From contig NC_088871.1 of NCBI RefSeq assembly GCF_032884065.1, positions 12,810,393 to 12,874,392 on the forward strand: a DNA stretch of 64,000 bases, read 5' to 3'. The notes under the pieces were generated by a model. That model made no database searches and was not told the origin of the DNA. It saw only the letters and a program-made list of their open reading frames with translations. Positions within the stretch are counted from its first letter, which is position 1. The number at the start of each line of letters is the position of its first letter. The translations under genes and the position numbers were made by a program. Of this stretch, positions 1 through 10,959 are shown piece after piece. The stretch comes from Artemia franciscana. Lineage: Eukaryota; Arthropoda; Branchiopoda; Anostraca; Artemiidae.

Positions 1-1558
1 GTAAAAGCTGCAGTATCTCGTCCCAAGATTGATTACATGTAAATGTAATAAATAAATCTGGACGACCAGAGAGACGAACATACGCAATAGCATCTTGAGC
101 ATATTCATGCATATGACGGGGACTGCCAGCATATGACGAAGGTAAAATTGTTAATCTTCCAACGTTTGTGATATTACCGTCATTTATAACTGCATCTCGC
201 AAATGAATGTATTGTTCAGAGCGGAGCTTGGTCTGATTCAGGCGGATATATAGCAAACGTTCTGATTCAATTTTAGCATACATATCAACGACGAATTGGT
301 GAAACAATTCACAGCATTTTAAAATATAATTTTCTTCATCCTGCCGAATCATTAGTCTATAGGAATAATAATGCATTGCACTGCATTTCTTATTCATTTC
401 TTTGTTAGTGGCTGGATTCATCAATTTGATATTAAAGTGATAGCCGTCGGTTCCTTCCCAAAAAATGATAGGATATTGTAGGGCATCGTAGCATCGATGA
501 GTTTCAGCAATTCTTAACAACTGAGCGTTTCGCTTATGAAGAATAATATCTCGAGGTAAAAACTGATCACCGACCATAACGATTGCCACTTCGTCGATAG
601 TTGGAGCATTGTATCTACGCACATGTTGGCCAGGAGGCGTTTTGTCAGCGGAAATAACAATTTTATGCGTATCAGTAGGCATCAAATCGATGGCTGTTTT
701 GAACAGACGCACTAAATTATTATTTTCGTGGAAAAGATGTTGCAATTGGGAAACGATAGTCCTTTCAACGTTGGGAGAAATTTCGCAACGTGCATTCAAT
801 TCAGAATTTCTATCACTGATGAAGTACAATTGTAAAAATTTATGATTCTCGCCTGAGAATGGTAGAAGGGACCCTGCTCTATGATAAATTTGACCTTTTA
901 CTTTGAAAGTAGACATAAATTGATCTGGATTTTCGATTTGGGCTCCAAACGACGTCATTTGGAAACATGAGTTATATTTTCTGATTTTTGACAAAAAACG
1001 CTTAGATTCTGACGTAGTTCCAGTAAGGAAAGTCTTCAATGGCTCTGGTGGTGCAGCCAATAGAGGAAGTTTAACTTTTCCTGAGGCGCAACACATTCCC
1101 ATTGTTTCACCATTGAATTTCAAGGCCTTGCAACAGGAACAAATTTTAGACATAGTCCCGATTTGAACACATCCACTCAAGCTATAATCATCGACTGGGC
1201 TGTACCTGAATGCTAGGCGATAACTTTCAGGTTGCTCTGATTCCTCGGCACGCTTTCTTTTGGCATTATCTTTTGAAGCCGCAAGCCTGTTTTCACGTTG
1301 CTCTTGTGATTCCTCGGCACGCTTTCTGTTCTTACCTTCTCTATCAGCCGCAAGCCTGTTTTCTCGCTGTTCTTGTGATTCCTCGGCACGCTTTCTTCTC
1401 TTACTTTCTCTATCAGCCGCAAGCCTGTTTTCTTGCTGTTCTTGAGATTCCTCGGCACGCTTTCTTTTCTTACTTTCTCTATCAGCCGCAAGTTTTTTGG
1501 CATAGACTCTTTGAGTAGCTCTTTGAGCACTTTCAACATAATTATTCCAAGTAGACAT
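1..1558 (-). CDS. Helitron Rep/helicase protein, N-terminal 519 codons, cut by the window edge
   Basis: The minus-strand frame from the ATG at 1558 stays open to position 1, with no stop in the stretches I checked by hand. It begins MSTWNNYVES, then has four tandem 23-residue charged repeats (LAADRESKKRKRAEE type, likely coiled coil with basic nuclear-targeting patches). A Helitron-type cysteine cluster follows (CSCCKALKF and MCCASGKVKLP), then the Rep N-terminal domain through RPDLFITFTCNQSWDEI. The catalytic HUH and tyrosine motifs would lie beyond the edge, so activity cannot be judged. The domain order matches Helitron Rep proteins, which nick and rejoin single-stranded DNA. Positions 1..842 are nearly identical to 46952..47793, and similar to 8650..9490 on the other strand. 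Unlike the other copies it shows no stop or frameshift. What is seen is the frame; membership in a Helitron is firm; that it is functional is not shown. Confidence 0.85.
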   Translation of the reverse strand, partial: MSTWNNYVESAQRATQRVYAKKLAADRESKKRKRAEESQEQQENRLAADRESKRRKRAEESQEQRENRLAADREGKNRKRAEESQEQRENRLAASKDNAKRKRAEESEQPESYRLAFRYSPVDDYSLSGCVQIGTMSKICSCCKALKFNGETMGMCCASGKVKLPLLAAPPEPLKTFLTGTTSESKRFLSKIRKYNSCFQMTSFGAQIENPDQFMSTFKVKGQIYHRAGSLLPFSGENHKFLQLYFISDRNSELNARCEISPNVERTIVSQLQHLFHENNNLVRLFKTAIDLMPTDTHKIVISADKTPPGQHVRRYNAPTIDEVAIVMVGDQFLPRDIILHKRNAQLLRIAETHRCYDALQYPIIFWEGTDGYHFNIKLMNPATNKEMNKKCSAMHYYSYRLMIRQDEENYILKCCELFHQFVVDMYAKIESERLLYIRLNQTKLRSEQYIHLRDAVINDGNITNVGRLTILPSSYAGSPRHMHEYAQDAIAYVRLSGRPDLFITFTCNQSWDEILQLL

Positions 1559-1750
1559 CTTATAATTTTCACTAATTCGTGACGAGTTGAAGTCACGCGT
1601 TGAATAGCAGGAACCTAACAAAAAACAAAACTAATTCTAAAATATTCAGGTAATTTTCTATTTTGAAAATAAAAACTAAAAATTATTGCTCAGACAACAT
1701 AAATATTTTTAATGTTTACATAATAGCTTTATTGGTTCTGGACTGAAAAC
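1559..1750 (-). repeat. Upstream block of the Rep gene, shared with 49625..49745
   Basis: AT-rich non-coding sequence upstream of the Rep start. From about 1630 to 1745 it matches 49625..49745 closely (shared words include ATTGCTCAGACAACATAAAT and GGTTCTGGACTGAAAACTA), so it is part of a dispersed Helitron-associated repeat and not unique host DNA. Confidence 0.6.
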
Positions 1751-1758
1751 TATATATA

Positions 1759-1849
<91 letters not shown>
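1751..1849. repeat. (AT)n microsatellite
   Basis: About 99 bp of almost pure AT dinucleotide with one interruption (TTT near 1761). Confidence 0.95.
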
Positions 1850-1851
<2 letters not shown>

Positions 1852-1918
1852 TCCTTTATTTTTAAGTTTTTTTCCTTTTTTTAGTTTTTTTTTGTTTTTC
1901 AGTTTTTAGTTTTTTTTA

Positions 1919-2252
1919 TGTTGCATGTTCAAGAGTCGGTAAACCTGACAATCTATTTATATGTCCCCCAACGGTAGTTTTTATATATATAGATAGATTC
2001 GGTCGTTATTTGTGTCCCGGTGTCCCTGTCTGTAATTTCTCTTTGAGTGTCCCGGTCGTCATTTATATTCCCTGTTTCCTGGTGTCCTGGTCGTCATTTG
2101 TGTCCCGGTGTTCCGGTCTTTAATTTCATCAGTTGACAAACTTGACGTCGTCATAACAAACATGACGACAACTAACTTCATGACGACATACAGCTCAATC
2201 CTAATGACGTCAGTCGACAGACAGACAAACAACTTATTTTTATATATATAGA
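1919..2252 (-). mobile_element. Helitron 5' terminal fragment(s), minus strand
   Basis: Read on the minus strand, the segment begins TCTATATATATAAAAATAAG at 2252, the 5' terminus seen throughout the window. Then come GTC-rich leader, TGACGTCA-like boxes and GACGACC minisatellite. A second TC-TATATATA start lies near 1995 (minus), and a remnant of the helicase C-terminus (plus strand, GTTGCATGTTCAAGAGTC) lies at about 1921..1965, so this is a stack of fragments and not one element. Confidence 0.6.
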
Positions 2253-2265
2253 TATCTATCTATCT

Positions 2266-2407
2266 TCTATATATATATAAAAATAAGTTTTCTGTCTGTC
2301 TGTGGATCAGGTGACGTCATGTTTCTGTGTCGACTGACGTCATGTTTTCGACTGACGAAATTACGAAATCACATTGGGACACAAATGACGACCAGGACAC
2401 CGGCACA
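2266..2407 (+). mobile_element. Helitron 5' terminal fragment, interrupted by the next element
   Basis: Starts TC then TATATATATATAAAAATAAG and CTGTCTGTCTGTGG at 2266, followed by two TGACGTCA palindromes and a short piece of GACGACC minisatellite. It is cut at 2408 by another Helitron 5' end. Confidence 0.65.
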
Positions 2408-2486
2408 TCTATATATATAAAAATAAGTTGTCTGTGGATCTGTGGATCGTGGATCAGGTGACGTCACCTGAAAAAACTGGATCAGG

Positions 2487-3003
2487 TGACGTCAAAACTG
2501 AAAAAACTAAAAAAAGGCAAAAACTACAAAAAAAACTAAAAACTAATAAAAAAATAAAAAAGCTAAAAAACTAAAAAAACTAAAAAAAGGCAAAAACTAC
2601 AAAAAAAACTAAAAACTAATAAAAAAGCTAAAAAACTAAAAAAAATAAAAAAAGGCAAAAACTACAAAGAAAAACTAAAAACTAATAAAAAAAATAAAAA
2701 AGCTAAAAAACTAAAAAAACTAAAAAAACTAAAAAAAGGTAAAAAACTAAAAAAACTAACTACAAAAAAAACTAAAAACTAATAAAAAAAATAAAAAAGC
2801 TAAAAAACTAAAAAAAACTAAAAAAAGGCAAAAACTACAAAAAAAATTAAAAATTAATAAAAAAGCTAAAAAACTAAAAAAAATAAAAAAAGGCAAAAAC
2901 TACAAAAAAAACTAAAAACTAATAAAAACTAAAAAAAAATTTCATCTAAAAAACTAAAAAAAACTAAAAAAGGTAAAAACTAAAAGAACTAAAAAAGAAA
3001 AAA
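2487..3003 (+). repeat. CTAAAAA low-complexity tract
   Basis: Irregular tandem arrangement of CTAAAAA, CTAAAAACTAATAAA and GGCAAAAACTACAAA words. The long Lys-rich (plus) and Phe/Leu-rich (minus) frames here are products of composition, not genes. Confidence 0.9.
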
Positions 3004-3279
3004 ATAAATGACGACACTCAAAGAGAAAGCGACCAGGTTAAAAGGAATGTTCGATTAGCAATCAACAAAGCACCGGGACACAGGGAGTATAAATGACGAC
3101 CAGGACATAAGTAAAAAAAAAAACTAACAAAACTAAAAAGAAGGTAAAAACTACAAAAATACTAAAAAGAAAAAAAAACTAAAAACTAATAAAAAAACTA
3201 AAAAATCTAAAAATCTAAATAAACTAAAAAAGAAAAAAAAAGGAAAAAAATAAAGGAGAAAAACAAAACTAAAAAACGA

Positions 3280-3432
3280 ATGTATATACAGACCGGGACA
3301 CCGGGATACAAATGACGACCGGGACACAGGGAATATAAATGACGACCGGGACACAGGGACACAACTACAACGGGGAGACCGGGGGAAACAGGGGGATATA
3401 AATGACGACCGGGACACCGGGACAGGGAATGG
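3280..3432 (+). repeat. GACGACC minisatellite block
   Basis: Tandem copies of a unit containing GACGACCGGGACAC followed by AGGGAATATAAAT, with variants (GGGACACCGGGATACAAAT). The equivalent block in the second duplication copy is 4625..4745. Opposite-strand frames reading PGRHLY repeats are translations of this minisatellite. Confidence 0.85.
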
Positions 3433-3567
3433 TCGATTAGCAATCACCATCAACAAAGCTCAAGGGCAATCATTAGAATCATGAGGTATAGATCTGAATA
3501 CAGATTGTTTTCCCATGGACCATTATATGTTGCATGTTCAAGAGTCGGTAAACCTGACAATCTATTT
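3433..3567 (+). pseudogene. Helitron helicase C-terminal remnant, truncated
   Basis: Degenerate coding sequence for the helicase end: INKAQGQSLE, then a stop (TGA in CATGAGGTATA), then the DLNTDCF and YVACSRV regions. It is cut at 3567 by the duplication junction. Compare the better-kept copy at 56400..56606. Confidence 0.75.
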
Positions 3568-3604
3568 GGATCAGGTGACGTCACCTGAAAAAACTGGATC
3601 AGGT

Positions 3605-4352
3605 GACGTCAAAACTGAAAAAACTAAAAAAAGGCAAAAACTACAAAAAAAACTAAAAACTAATAAAAAAAATAAAAAAGCTAAAAAACTAAAAAAAACT
3701 AAAAAAAGGCAAAAACTACAAAAATAACTAAAAACTAATAAAAAAGCTAAAAAACTAAAAAAACTAAAAAAAGGCAAAAACTACAAAAAAACTAAAAACT
3801 AATAAAAAAAATAAAAAAGCTAAAAAACTAAAAAAACTAAAAAAACTAAAAAAAGGTAAAAAACTAAAAAAACTAAGTACAAAAAAAACTAAAAACTAAT
3901 AAAAAAAATAAAAAAGCTAAAAAACTAAAAAAACTAAAAAACTAAAAAAAGGTAAAAAACTAAAAAAACTAAAAACTAAAAAAAACTAAAAAAAGGAAAA
4001 AACTGAAAAATAAGCTAAAATAAAGGTAAAAACCAATAAAAAACTAAAAAAAAACTGAAAAAACTAAAAAAAGGCAAAAACTACAAAAAAAAACTAAAAA
4101 CTAATAAAAAAAGTAAAAAAGCTAAAAAACTAAAAAAACTAAAAAAACTAAAAAAAGGTAAAAAACTAAAAAAAATAAAAAATAAAAAAAACTAAAAAAA
4201 AGGAAAAAACTGAAAAATAAGCTAAAATAAAGGTAAAAACCAATAAAAAACTAAAAAGAAAAAAAGGAAAAAACTAAAAAAAATTTTCATCTAAAAAACT
4301 AAAAAAAACTAAAAAAGGTAAAAACTAAAAGAACTAAAAAAGAAAAAAATAA
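3605..4352 (+). repeat. CTAAAAA low-complexity tract, second copy
   Basis: Same word set as 2487..3003 in the second half of the tandem duplication, longer by extra units. A shorter tract of the same kind follows at about 4455..4620. Confidence 0.9.
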
Positions 4353-4745
4353 ATGACGACACTCAAAGAGAAAGCGACCAGGACAAAAGGAATGTTCGAT
4401 TAGCAATCAACAAAGCACCGGGACACAGGGAGTATAAATGACGACCAGGACATAAGTAAAAAAAAAAACTAACAAAACTAAAAAGAAGGTAAAAACTACA
4501 AAAAAACTAAAAAGAAAAAAAAAACTACAAACTAATAAAAAAACTAAAAAATCTAAAAATCTAAATAAACTAAAAAAGAAAAAAAAAGGAAAAAAATAAA
4601 GGAGAAAAACAAAACTAAAAAACGAATGTATATACAGACCGGGACACCGGGATACAAATGACGACCGGGACACAGGGACACAACTACAACGGGGACACCG
4701 GGGGAAACAGGGGTATATAAATGACGACCGGGACACCGGGACAGG

Positions 4746-5208
<463 letters not shown>

Positions 5209-6360
5209 AGGGAATATAAATTACGACCGGGACACTCAAAGAGAAAGCGACCGGGACACAAGGAATGTTCAATTAGCAATCACCATCAACAAAACTCCGT
5301 CAACAAACCATCACAAATGACGACCGGGACACAGGGAGTATAAATGACGACCAGGACATAAGTAAAAAAAAAAACTAAAAAAAAAGGTAAAAACTACAAA
5401 AAAACTAAAAAGAAAAAAACAAACTAAAAACTAATAAAAAAACTAAAAAAGCTATAAAACTAAAAAAACTAAAAAATAAAAAAAACTAAAAAAAGGAAAC
5501 AAAAAGAAAAATAAAGGAGAAAAACAAAACTAAAAAAATAAAAATAAAAAAAAACTAAAAAGAAAAAAGAAAAAAAAACTAAAAAAACTAATTAAATGTA
5601 AAAACCAAAAAAAAAACTAAAAAGAAAAAAAGGGGAAAAATACAAAAATTTATTTCATCATTTACCATTTCAAAAACGAATGTATATACAGACTGGGACA
5701 CCGGAATACAAATGACGACCGGGACACAGGGAATATAAATGACGACCGGGACACAGGGACACAACTACAACGGGGACGCCGGGGGGCACAGGGGGATATA
5801 TAAATGACGATGGGGACACAGAGAATGTTCGATTAGCAATCACCATCAACAAAGCTCAAGGGCAATCATTAGAATCATGAGGTATAACTAAAAAAACTAA
5901 AAAAAAGGCAGAAAACTAAAACCTAAAAAAAAGACCAATTCAAAAACGAATGTATATACAGACTGGGACACCGGGACATGAATGACGACCAGGACACCGG
6001 GACACAAGGAATATCAATGACGCCCGGGACACTCAAAGAGAATTCACAGACTGGGACACCTGGGCATAAATGACGACCGGAACACATGGAATATAAATGA
6101 CGACCGGGACACCGGGGGGCACACGGGGATATATAAATGACGACGGCGACACAGGGAATCGTCGATTAGCAATCACCATCAACAAAGCTCAAGGGCAATC
6201 ATTAGAATCATGAGGTATAGATCTGAATACGGATTGTTTTCCCATAGACCATTATATGTTGCATGTTCAAGAGTCGGTAAACCTGAGTATCTATTTATAT
6301 GCACAGACAATGGGACAGCAAAGAATGTTGTATATTCGCAAGTTTTACGTAGTTAAAAAC

Positions 6361-6361
<1 letters not shown>
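5209..6361 (+). mobile_element. Scrambled Helitron interior
   Basis: A mosaic without its own 5' terminus: minisatellite (5209..5345, 5690..5825, 5945..6150), CTAAAAA tract (5366..5640, 5885..5935), a short helicase remnant (5827..5886, cut into the A-rich tract) and a fuller one (6152..6361, with the same TGA). It joins the (AT)n at 6362. No protein can be made from it. Confidence 0.7.

Positions 6362-6428
<67 letters not shown>
6362..6428. repeat. (AT)n microsatellite
   Basis: 67-bp AT run at the same place in the element as 4951..5054. Confidence 0.95.
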
Positions 6429-6430
<2 letters not shown>

Positions 6431-6528
6431 ATATTCACAGGTGGGACATAGGGACACAACTACAATGGCGCGTAACTAATATGGCGCGTAACGACTTACG
6501 CGCGCGGGGGGGCTTGGGGGGGGGCTTC
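6429..6528 (+). mobile_element. Helitron 3' domain, truncated before the terminal hairpin
   Basis: The standard 3' domain through the first hairpin and the G-run. It then passes directly into a Rep-type N-terminal leader (CTTCATTTGTTCACGGAAAA) without the last hairpin or CTAGT. This is a fusion point of two elements. Confidence 0.65.
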
Positions 6529-6544
6529 ATTTGTTCACGGAAAA

Positions 6545-6894
6545 ATGTTTATTTGTAAAATGACTGAAGAACCTACAATGGCAACAGCCGAGGAAGCTGC
6601 TCAAAGAGTTTATGCCAAAAAACTTGCTGCTGATAGAGAAAGTAAAAAAGAAAGCGTTCCAAGGAATCACAAGAACAGCAAGAAAACAGGCTTGCGGCTA
6701 AAGAACGCAAAACCGCGCAGTTAGATGAAAATCCACCTGGACAGCGAGAGTCAAAACATATCAAAACTGAAAATGATAGCGATGATGATTGGGTTTGGGA
6801 TTTTGACTTGGATAAGGTCGTCAATGCCTACCAGATTTAAGTTAAAAAAACAAAGGTTCGTCGATATGTACTTCATAGTGACGCTGAAAAATAA
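6545..6894 (+). pseudogene. 116-codon Helitron ORF (Rep-like N-terminus, WVWD tail), broken copy
   Basis: Starts MFICKMTEEPTMATAEEAAQ and continues into one 23-residue charged repeat. One base is missing in the AGTAAAAAAGAAAG stretch near 6645, shifting the frame. The tail PPGQRESKHIKTENDSDDD, WVWDFDLDKV and HSDAEK can be followed in another frame, with a TAA replacing a leucine codon before VKKTKVRRY. At 350 bp it is one base shorter than the intact copy at 49115..49465. Function unknown. Confidence 0.7.
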
Positions 6895-6954
6895 AGAAGA
6901 AAAAGAAAACTGAAAAAAGAAAAAAGATAAAAAACTAAAAAAAACTAAAAAGAA

Positions 6955-7359
6955 AAAACACTCAAAGAGAAATTACAGACCGGGACACAAATGACGACCG
7001 AGACAGAGGGAATATAAGTGACGACCGGGAACCTCAAAGCGAAATTACAGACTGGGACACCCGGACACAAATCACGACCGGGACACAGGGAATATAAATG
7101 AAGACCGGGACACAGGGACACAACTACAACGGGGACGCCGGGGGCACAGGCGGGATATATAAATGACGACCGGGACACAGGGATTGTTCTATTAGAAATT
7201 ACAGACCGGGACACCGGGACACAAATGACGACCGGGACACTGGGACACAGGGAATATAAATGACGACCGGGACACTCAAAGAGAAATTACAAACTGGGAC
7301 ACCGGGACACAAATGACGACCGGGACAAAGGGAATATAAATGACGACCGGGACACAGGG
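6955..7359 (+). repeat. GACGACC minisatellite block
   Basis: Long run of the composite unit. GACGACCGGGACAC alternates with CTCAAAGAGAAATTACAGAC, GGGACACCGGGACACAAAT and AGGGAATATAAAT words. Confidence 0.85.
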
Positions 7360-7530
7360 ACACATCATTAGAATAATGAGGTATAGATCTGAATACGGAT
7401 TGTTTTTCCCATGGACAATTATATGTTGCATGTTCAAGAGTCAGTAAACCTGACAATCTATTTATATGCACAGACAATGGGACAGCGAAGATTGTTGTAT
7501 ATTCGCATGTTTTACGTAGTTAAAAACATA
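7360..7530 (+). pseudogene. Helitron helicase C-terminal remnant
   Basis: Begins inside motif V (ATCATTAGAATAATGAGG) and runs to TTTTACGTAGTTAAAAAC. It carries a stop in the same place as the other remnants (TGA in AATGAGG). Confidence 0.7.
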
Positions 7531-7544
7531 TATTTATATCTATC

Positions 7545-7696
7545 TCTATTCACAGGTGGGACACAGGGACACAACTACAATGGCGCGTAACTAATATGGC
7601 GCGTAACGACTTACGCGCGCGGGGGGCTTGGGGGGGTGCGAAGCGCCCCACCAACTAGGTGTTGGGGTGGCGCGAAGCGCCACCCCAACAGCTAGT
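7545..7696 (+). mobile_element. Helitron 3' terminal domain ending in CTAGT
   Basis: CTATTCACAGGTGGGACACA, hairpin 1 at 7599..7618, hairpin 2 (GGGGTGCGAAGCGCCCC, imperfect) near 7634..7650, and perfect hairpin 3 at 7661..7689 (13-bp stem, GAA loop), then AG and CTAGT ending at 7696. Only ATA separates it from the 5' TC of the next element at 7700. Confidence 0.85.
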
Positions 7697-7743
7697 ATAT
7701 CTATATATATAAAAATAAGTTGTCTGTGGATGTGTCTGTCAGG

Positions 7744-7830
7744 TGACGTCATGTTTGTGTGTTGACTGACGTCATGAAGTTAGTTGTCGTCATTTTTGTT
7801 ATGGCGGTGACGTCATTAAAGATATTTAAG
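7744..7830 (+). promoter_or_regulatory. Helitron leader with three TGACGTCA palindromes and TATA-like box
   Basis: TGACGTCA at 7744..7751, 7767..7774 and 7808..7815, then TATTTAAG at 7823..7830, about 27 bp before the Rep ATG at 7857. TGACGTCA is the CRE/bZIP consensus, so this is a likely polymerase II promoter. The same layout recurs at 51432..51503 (minus) and 53369..53449. Transcription itself is not shown. Confidence 0.5.
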
Positions 7831-7856
7831 ACATGCGTTCACGTAGAAATCTATTA

Positions 7857-10167
7857 ATGTTTAACTTTAAAATGACTGATGAACTTACAATGGCAACAGC
7901 CGAGGAAGATGCTCAAAGAGTCTATGCCAAAAAACTTGCTGCTGATAGAGAAAGTCAGAAAAGAAAGCGTGCCGAAGAATTAAAAGAACAGCAAGGAAAC
8001 AGGCTTGAGGCTGATAGAGAAAGAAAGAACAGAAAGCGTGCCGAGGAACTACCAGAGCAACGCGAAAGCAGACTTGCTGCTAAAAGAGAAAGTGAAAAAA
8101 GAAGGCGTGCCGAGGAACTACCAGAGCAACATGAAACCAGACTTGCTGCTAAAAGAGAAAGTGAAAAGGAAGGCGTGCGGAGGAATCACAAGAACAGCAA
8201 GAAATCAGGCTTGATGCTGATAGAGAAAGTAAGAAAAGAAAGCGTGCCGAGGAATCAGAGCAATCTGAAAGTTATCGCCTGGCATTCAGGTACAGCCCAG
8301 TCGAAGATTATAGCTTGAGTAGATGTGTTCAAATCGGGACTATGTCTAAAATTCGTCCCTATTGCAAGGCCTTGAAATTCAATGGTGAAACAATGGGAAT
8401 GTGTTGCGCCTCAGGAAAAGTTAAACTTCCTCTATTGGCTGCACCACCAGAGCCATTGAAGACTTTCCTTACTGGAACTACGTCAGAATCTAAGCGTTTT
8501 TTGTCAAAAATCAGAAAATATAACTCATGTTTCCAAATGACGTCGTTTGGAGCCCAAATCGAAAATCCGGATCAATTTATGTCTACTTTCAAAGTAAAAG
8601 GGCAAATTTATCATAGAGCAAGGTCCCTTCTACCATTCTCAGGCGAGAATCATAAATTTTTACAATTGTACTTCATCAGTGATAGAAATTCTGAATTGAA
8701 TGCAGGTTGCGAAATTTCTCACAACGTTGAAAGGACAATCGTTTCCCAATTGCAACATCTTTTCCACGAAAATAATAATTTAGTGCGTCTGTTCAAAACA
8801 GCCATCGATTTGATGCCTACTGATACGCATAAAATTGTTATTTCCGCTGACAAAACGCCTCCTGGCCAACATGTGCGTAGATACAATGCTCCAACTATCG
8901 ACGAAGTGGCAATCGTTATGTTCGGTGATCAGTTTTTACCTCGAGATATTATTCTTCATAAGCGAAACGCTCAGTTGTTAAGAATTGCTGAAACTCATCG
9001 ATGCTACGATGCCCTACAATATCCTATAATTTTTTGGGATGGAGCCGACGGCTATCACTTTAATATTAAATTGATGAATCCAGCCACTAACAAAGAAATG
9101 AATAAGAAATGCAGTGCAATGCATTATTATTCCTATAGACTAATGATTCGGCAGGATGAAGAAAATTATATTTTAAAATGCCGTGAATTGTTTCACCAAT
9201 TCGTCGTTGATATGTATGCTAAAATTGAATCAGAACGTTTGCTATATATCCGCCTGAATCAGACCAAGCTCCGCTCTGAACAATACATTCATTTGCGAGA
9301 TGCAGTTACAAATGACGGTAATACCACAAACGTTGGAAGATTAACAATTTTACCTTCGTCATATGCTGTGTGTCCCCGTCATATGCTAGAATATGCTCAA
9401 GATGCTATTGCGTATGTTTGTCTCTATGGTCGTCCAGATTTATTTATTACATTTACATGTAATCAATCTTGGGACGAGATACTGCAGCTTTTACTTCAAG
9501 GACAATCGGCGGTTCATAGACATGACATTACGGCCCGTGTCTTCCGGCAAAAGTTGAAATCACTGATAAACTACGTAGTAAAACTTAAAGTGTTTGGGTC
9601 AGTGCGATGCTGGATGTACTCAGTGGAATGGTAAAAACAAGGTTTGCCACACGTACATATACTAATCCCACGTGCAATATTTCCAAATCATCTGGGATGG
9701 GTAAAGTATTGCAGCAATGCAAACTTATTATTTGGGATGAGTGCACAATGGCACAAAAAAAATCGGTCGAGGCTCTGGATCAATGCTTGAAAGATTTGCG
9801 AGGGAAGTCGAAACCCTTTGGCAGCACATTAATATTGCTTGCGGGAGATTTCAGCCAAACATTACCTATAATACCTAGATCAACTCCTGCAGACGAAATG
9901 AATGCTTGCCTGAAAAATTCTAATTTATGGGCTCACGTAAAAACATTAAAATTGACTACAAATATGCGTGTCCGATTGCAAAACGATGACTCTGGTCAAA
10001 CATTTTCAGATCAATTGCTGGCAATTGGAAACGGAAAGCTCCCAGTAGACTCAATTTCAAGGCGTATACAACTACCTGCTGATTTCTGTAATTTAGTGAC
10101 GTCCAAAAATGAATTGATTGAAAAAGTATTTCCGAATATTCTAAAAAATTATTTTTACGTAGTTTGA
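7857..10167 (+). pseudogene. Helitron Rep-helicase, internally deleted and frameshifted
   Basis: Starts MFNFKMTDELTMATAEEDAQ, then five charged repeats. One lost A near 8168 shifts the frame. The Rep N-terminal domain (cysteine cluster MCCASGKVKLP, FITFTCNQSWDEI) continues in the frame used from 8315. A TAA replaces the glutamine codon after SVEW at 9632..9634, just before the HUH motif. Almost immediately the sequence jumps to helicase: NISKSSGMGKVLQQ, motif II IIWDECTM, motif III LLAGDFSQTLPIIPRST, and LTTNMRV. After NELIEKVFPNIL a second deletion leads to the 3' domain. HUH, the catalytic tyrosines, helicase motif I and the C-terminal motifs are all missing, so it cannot be active. Confidence 0.85.
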
Positions 10168-10189
10168 AACACATATATAAATCTATCTA

Positions 10190-10795
<606 letters not shown>

Positions 10796-10929
10796 TGTCC
10801 CGGTGTCCCGTCGTCATTTGTGTCCCGATGTGTAATTTCGTCAATCAATAAACATGACGTCAGTCGACACACAAACAAGACGTCACTCGACACACACACA
10901 CACAGACAACTTACTTTTATATATATAGA
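10796..10929 (-). mobile_element. Helitron 5' fragment, minus strand
   Basis: Second minus-strand 5' terminus (TC at 10929, then TATATATATAAAAGTAAGTT) followed by leader with two TGACGTCA boxes and a scrap of minisatellite, cut by the 10795 element. Confidence 0.6.
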
Positions 10930-10959
10930 TAGATAAATAGATATATATATTTTTAACTA

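Larger units (their letters stand above)
2451..3567 (+). repeat. 1117-bp unit, tandemly duplicated (second copy 3568..about 4872)
   Basis: GGATCAGGTGACGTCACCTG at 2451 recurs at 3568, directly after the truncated helicase remnant (AATCTATTT then GGATCAGG). The second copy runs the same course and passes the breakpoint into ATATGCAAAG. The copies differ mainly in the length of the CTAAAAA tracts. Confidence 0.8.

Noticed and set aside
1213-1596. 127-codon minus frame with LIEKVRKESVPRN repeats
   Set aside because: It is the wrong frame of the Rep charged-repeat region. The frame giving RESKKRKRAEE continues into the Rep domain.
3151-3456. Minus-strand frames with repeated PGRHLY/CPGLYI words (also 4407, 7199, 48359, 50603, 62615)
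   Set aside because: They translate the GACGACC minisatellite on its other strand. Frame and length follow unit number.
3515-3727. Lys-rich and Phe/Leu-rich frames in the CTAAAAA tracts
   Set aside because: Low-complexity composition only.
6955-7359. CRISPR-like array
   Set aside because: Units are contiguous, variable in length and without unique spacers. The surroundings are eukaryotic transposons.
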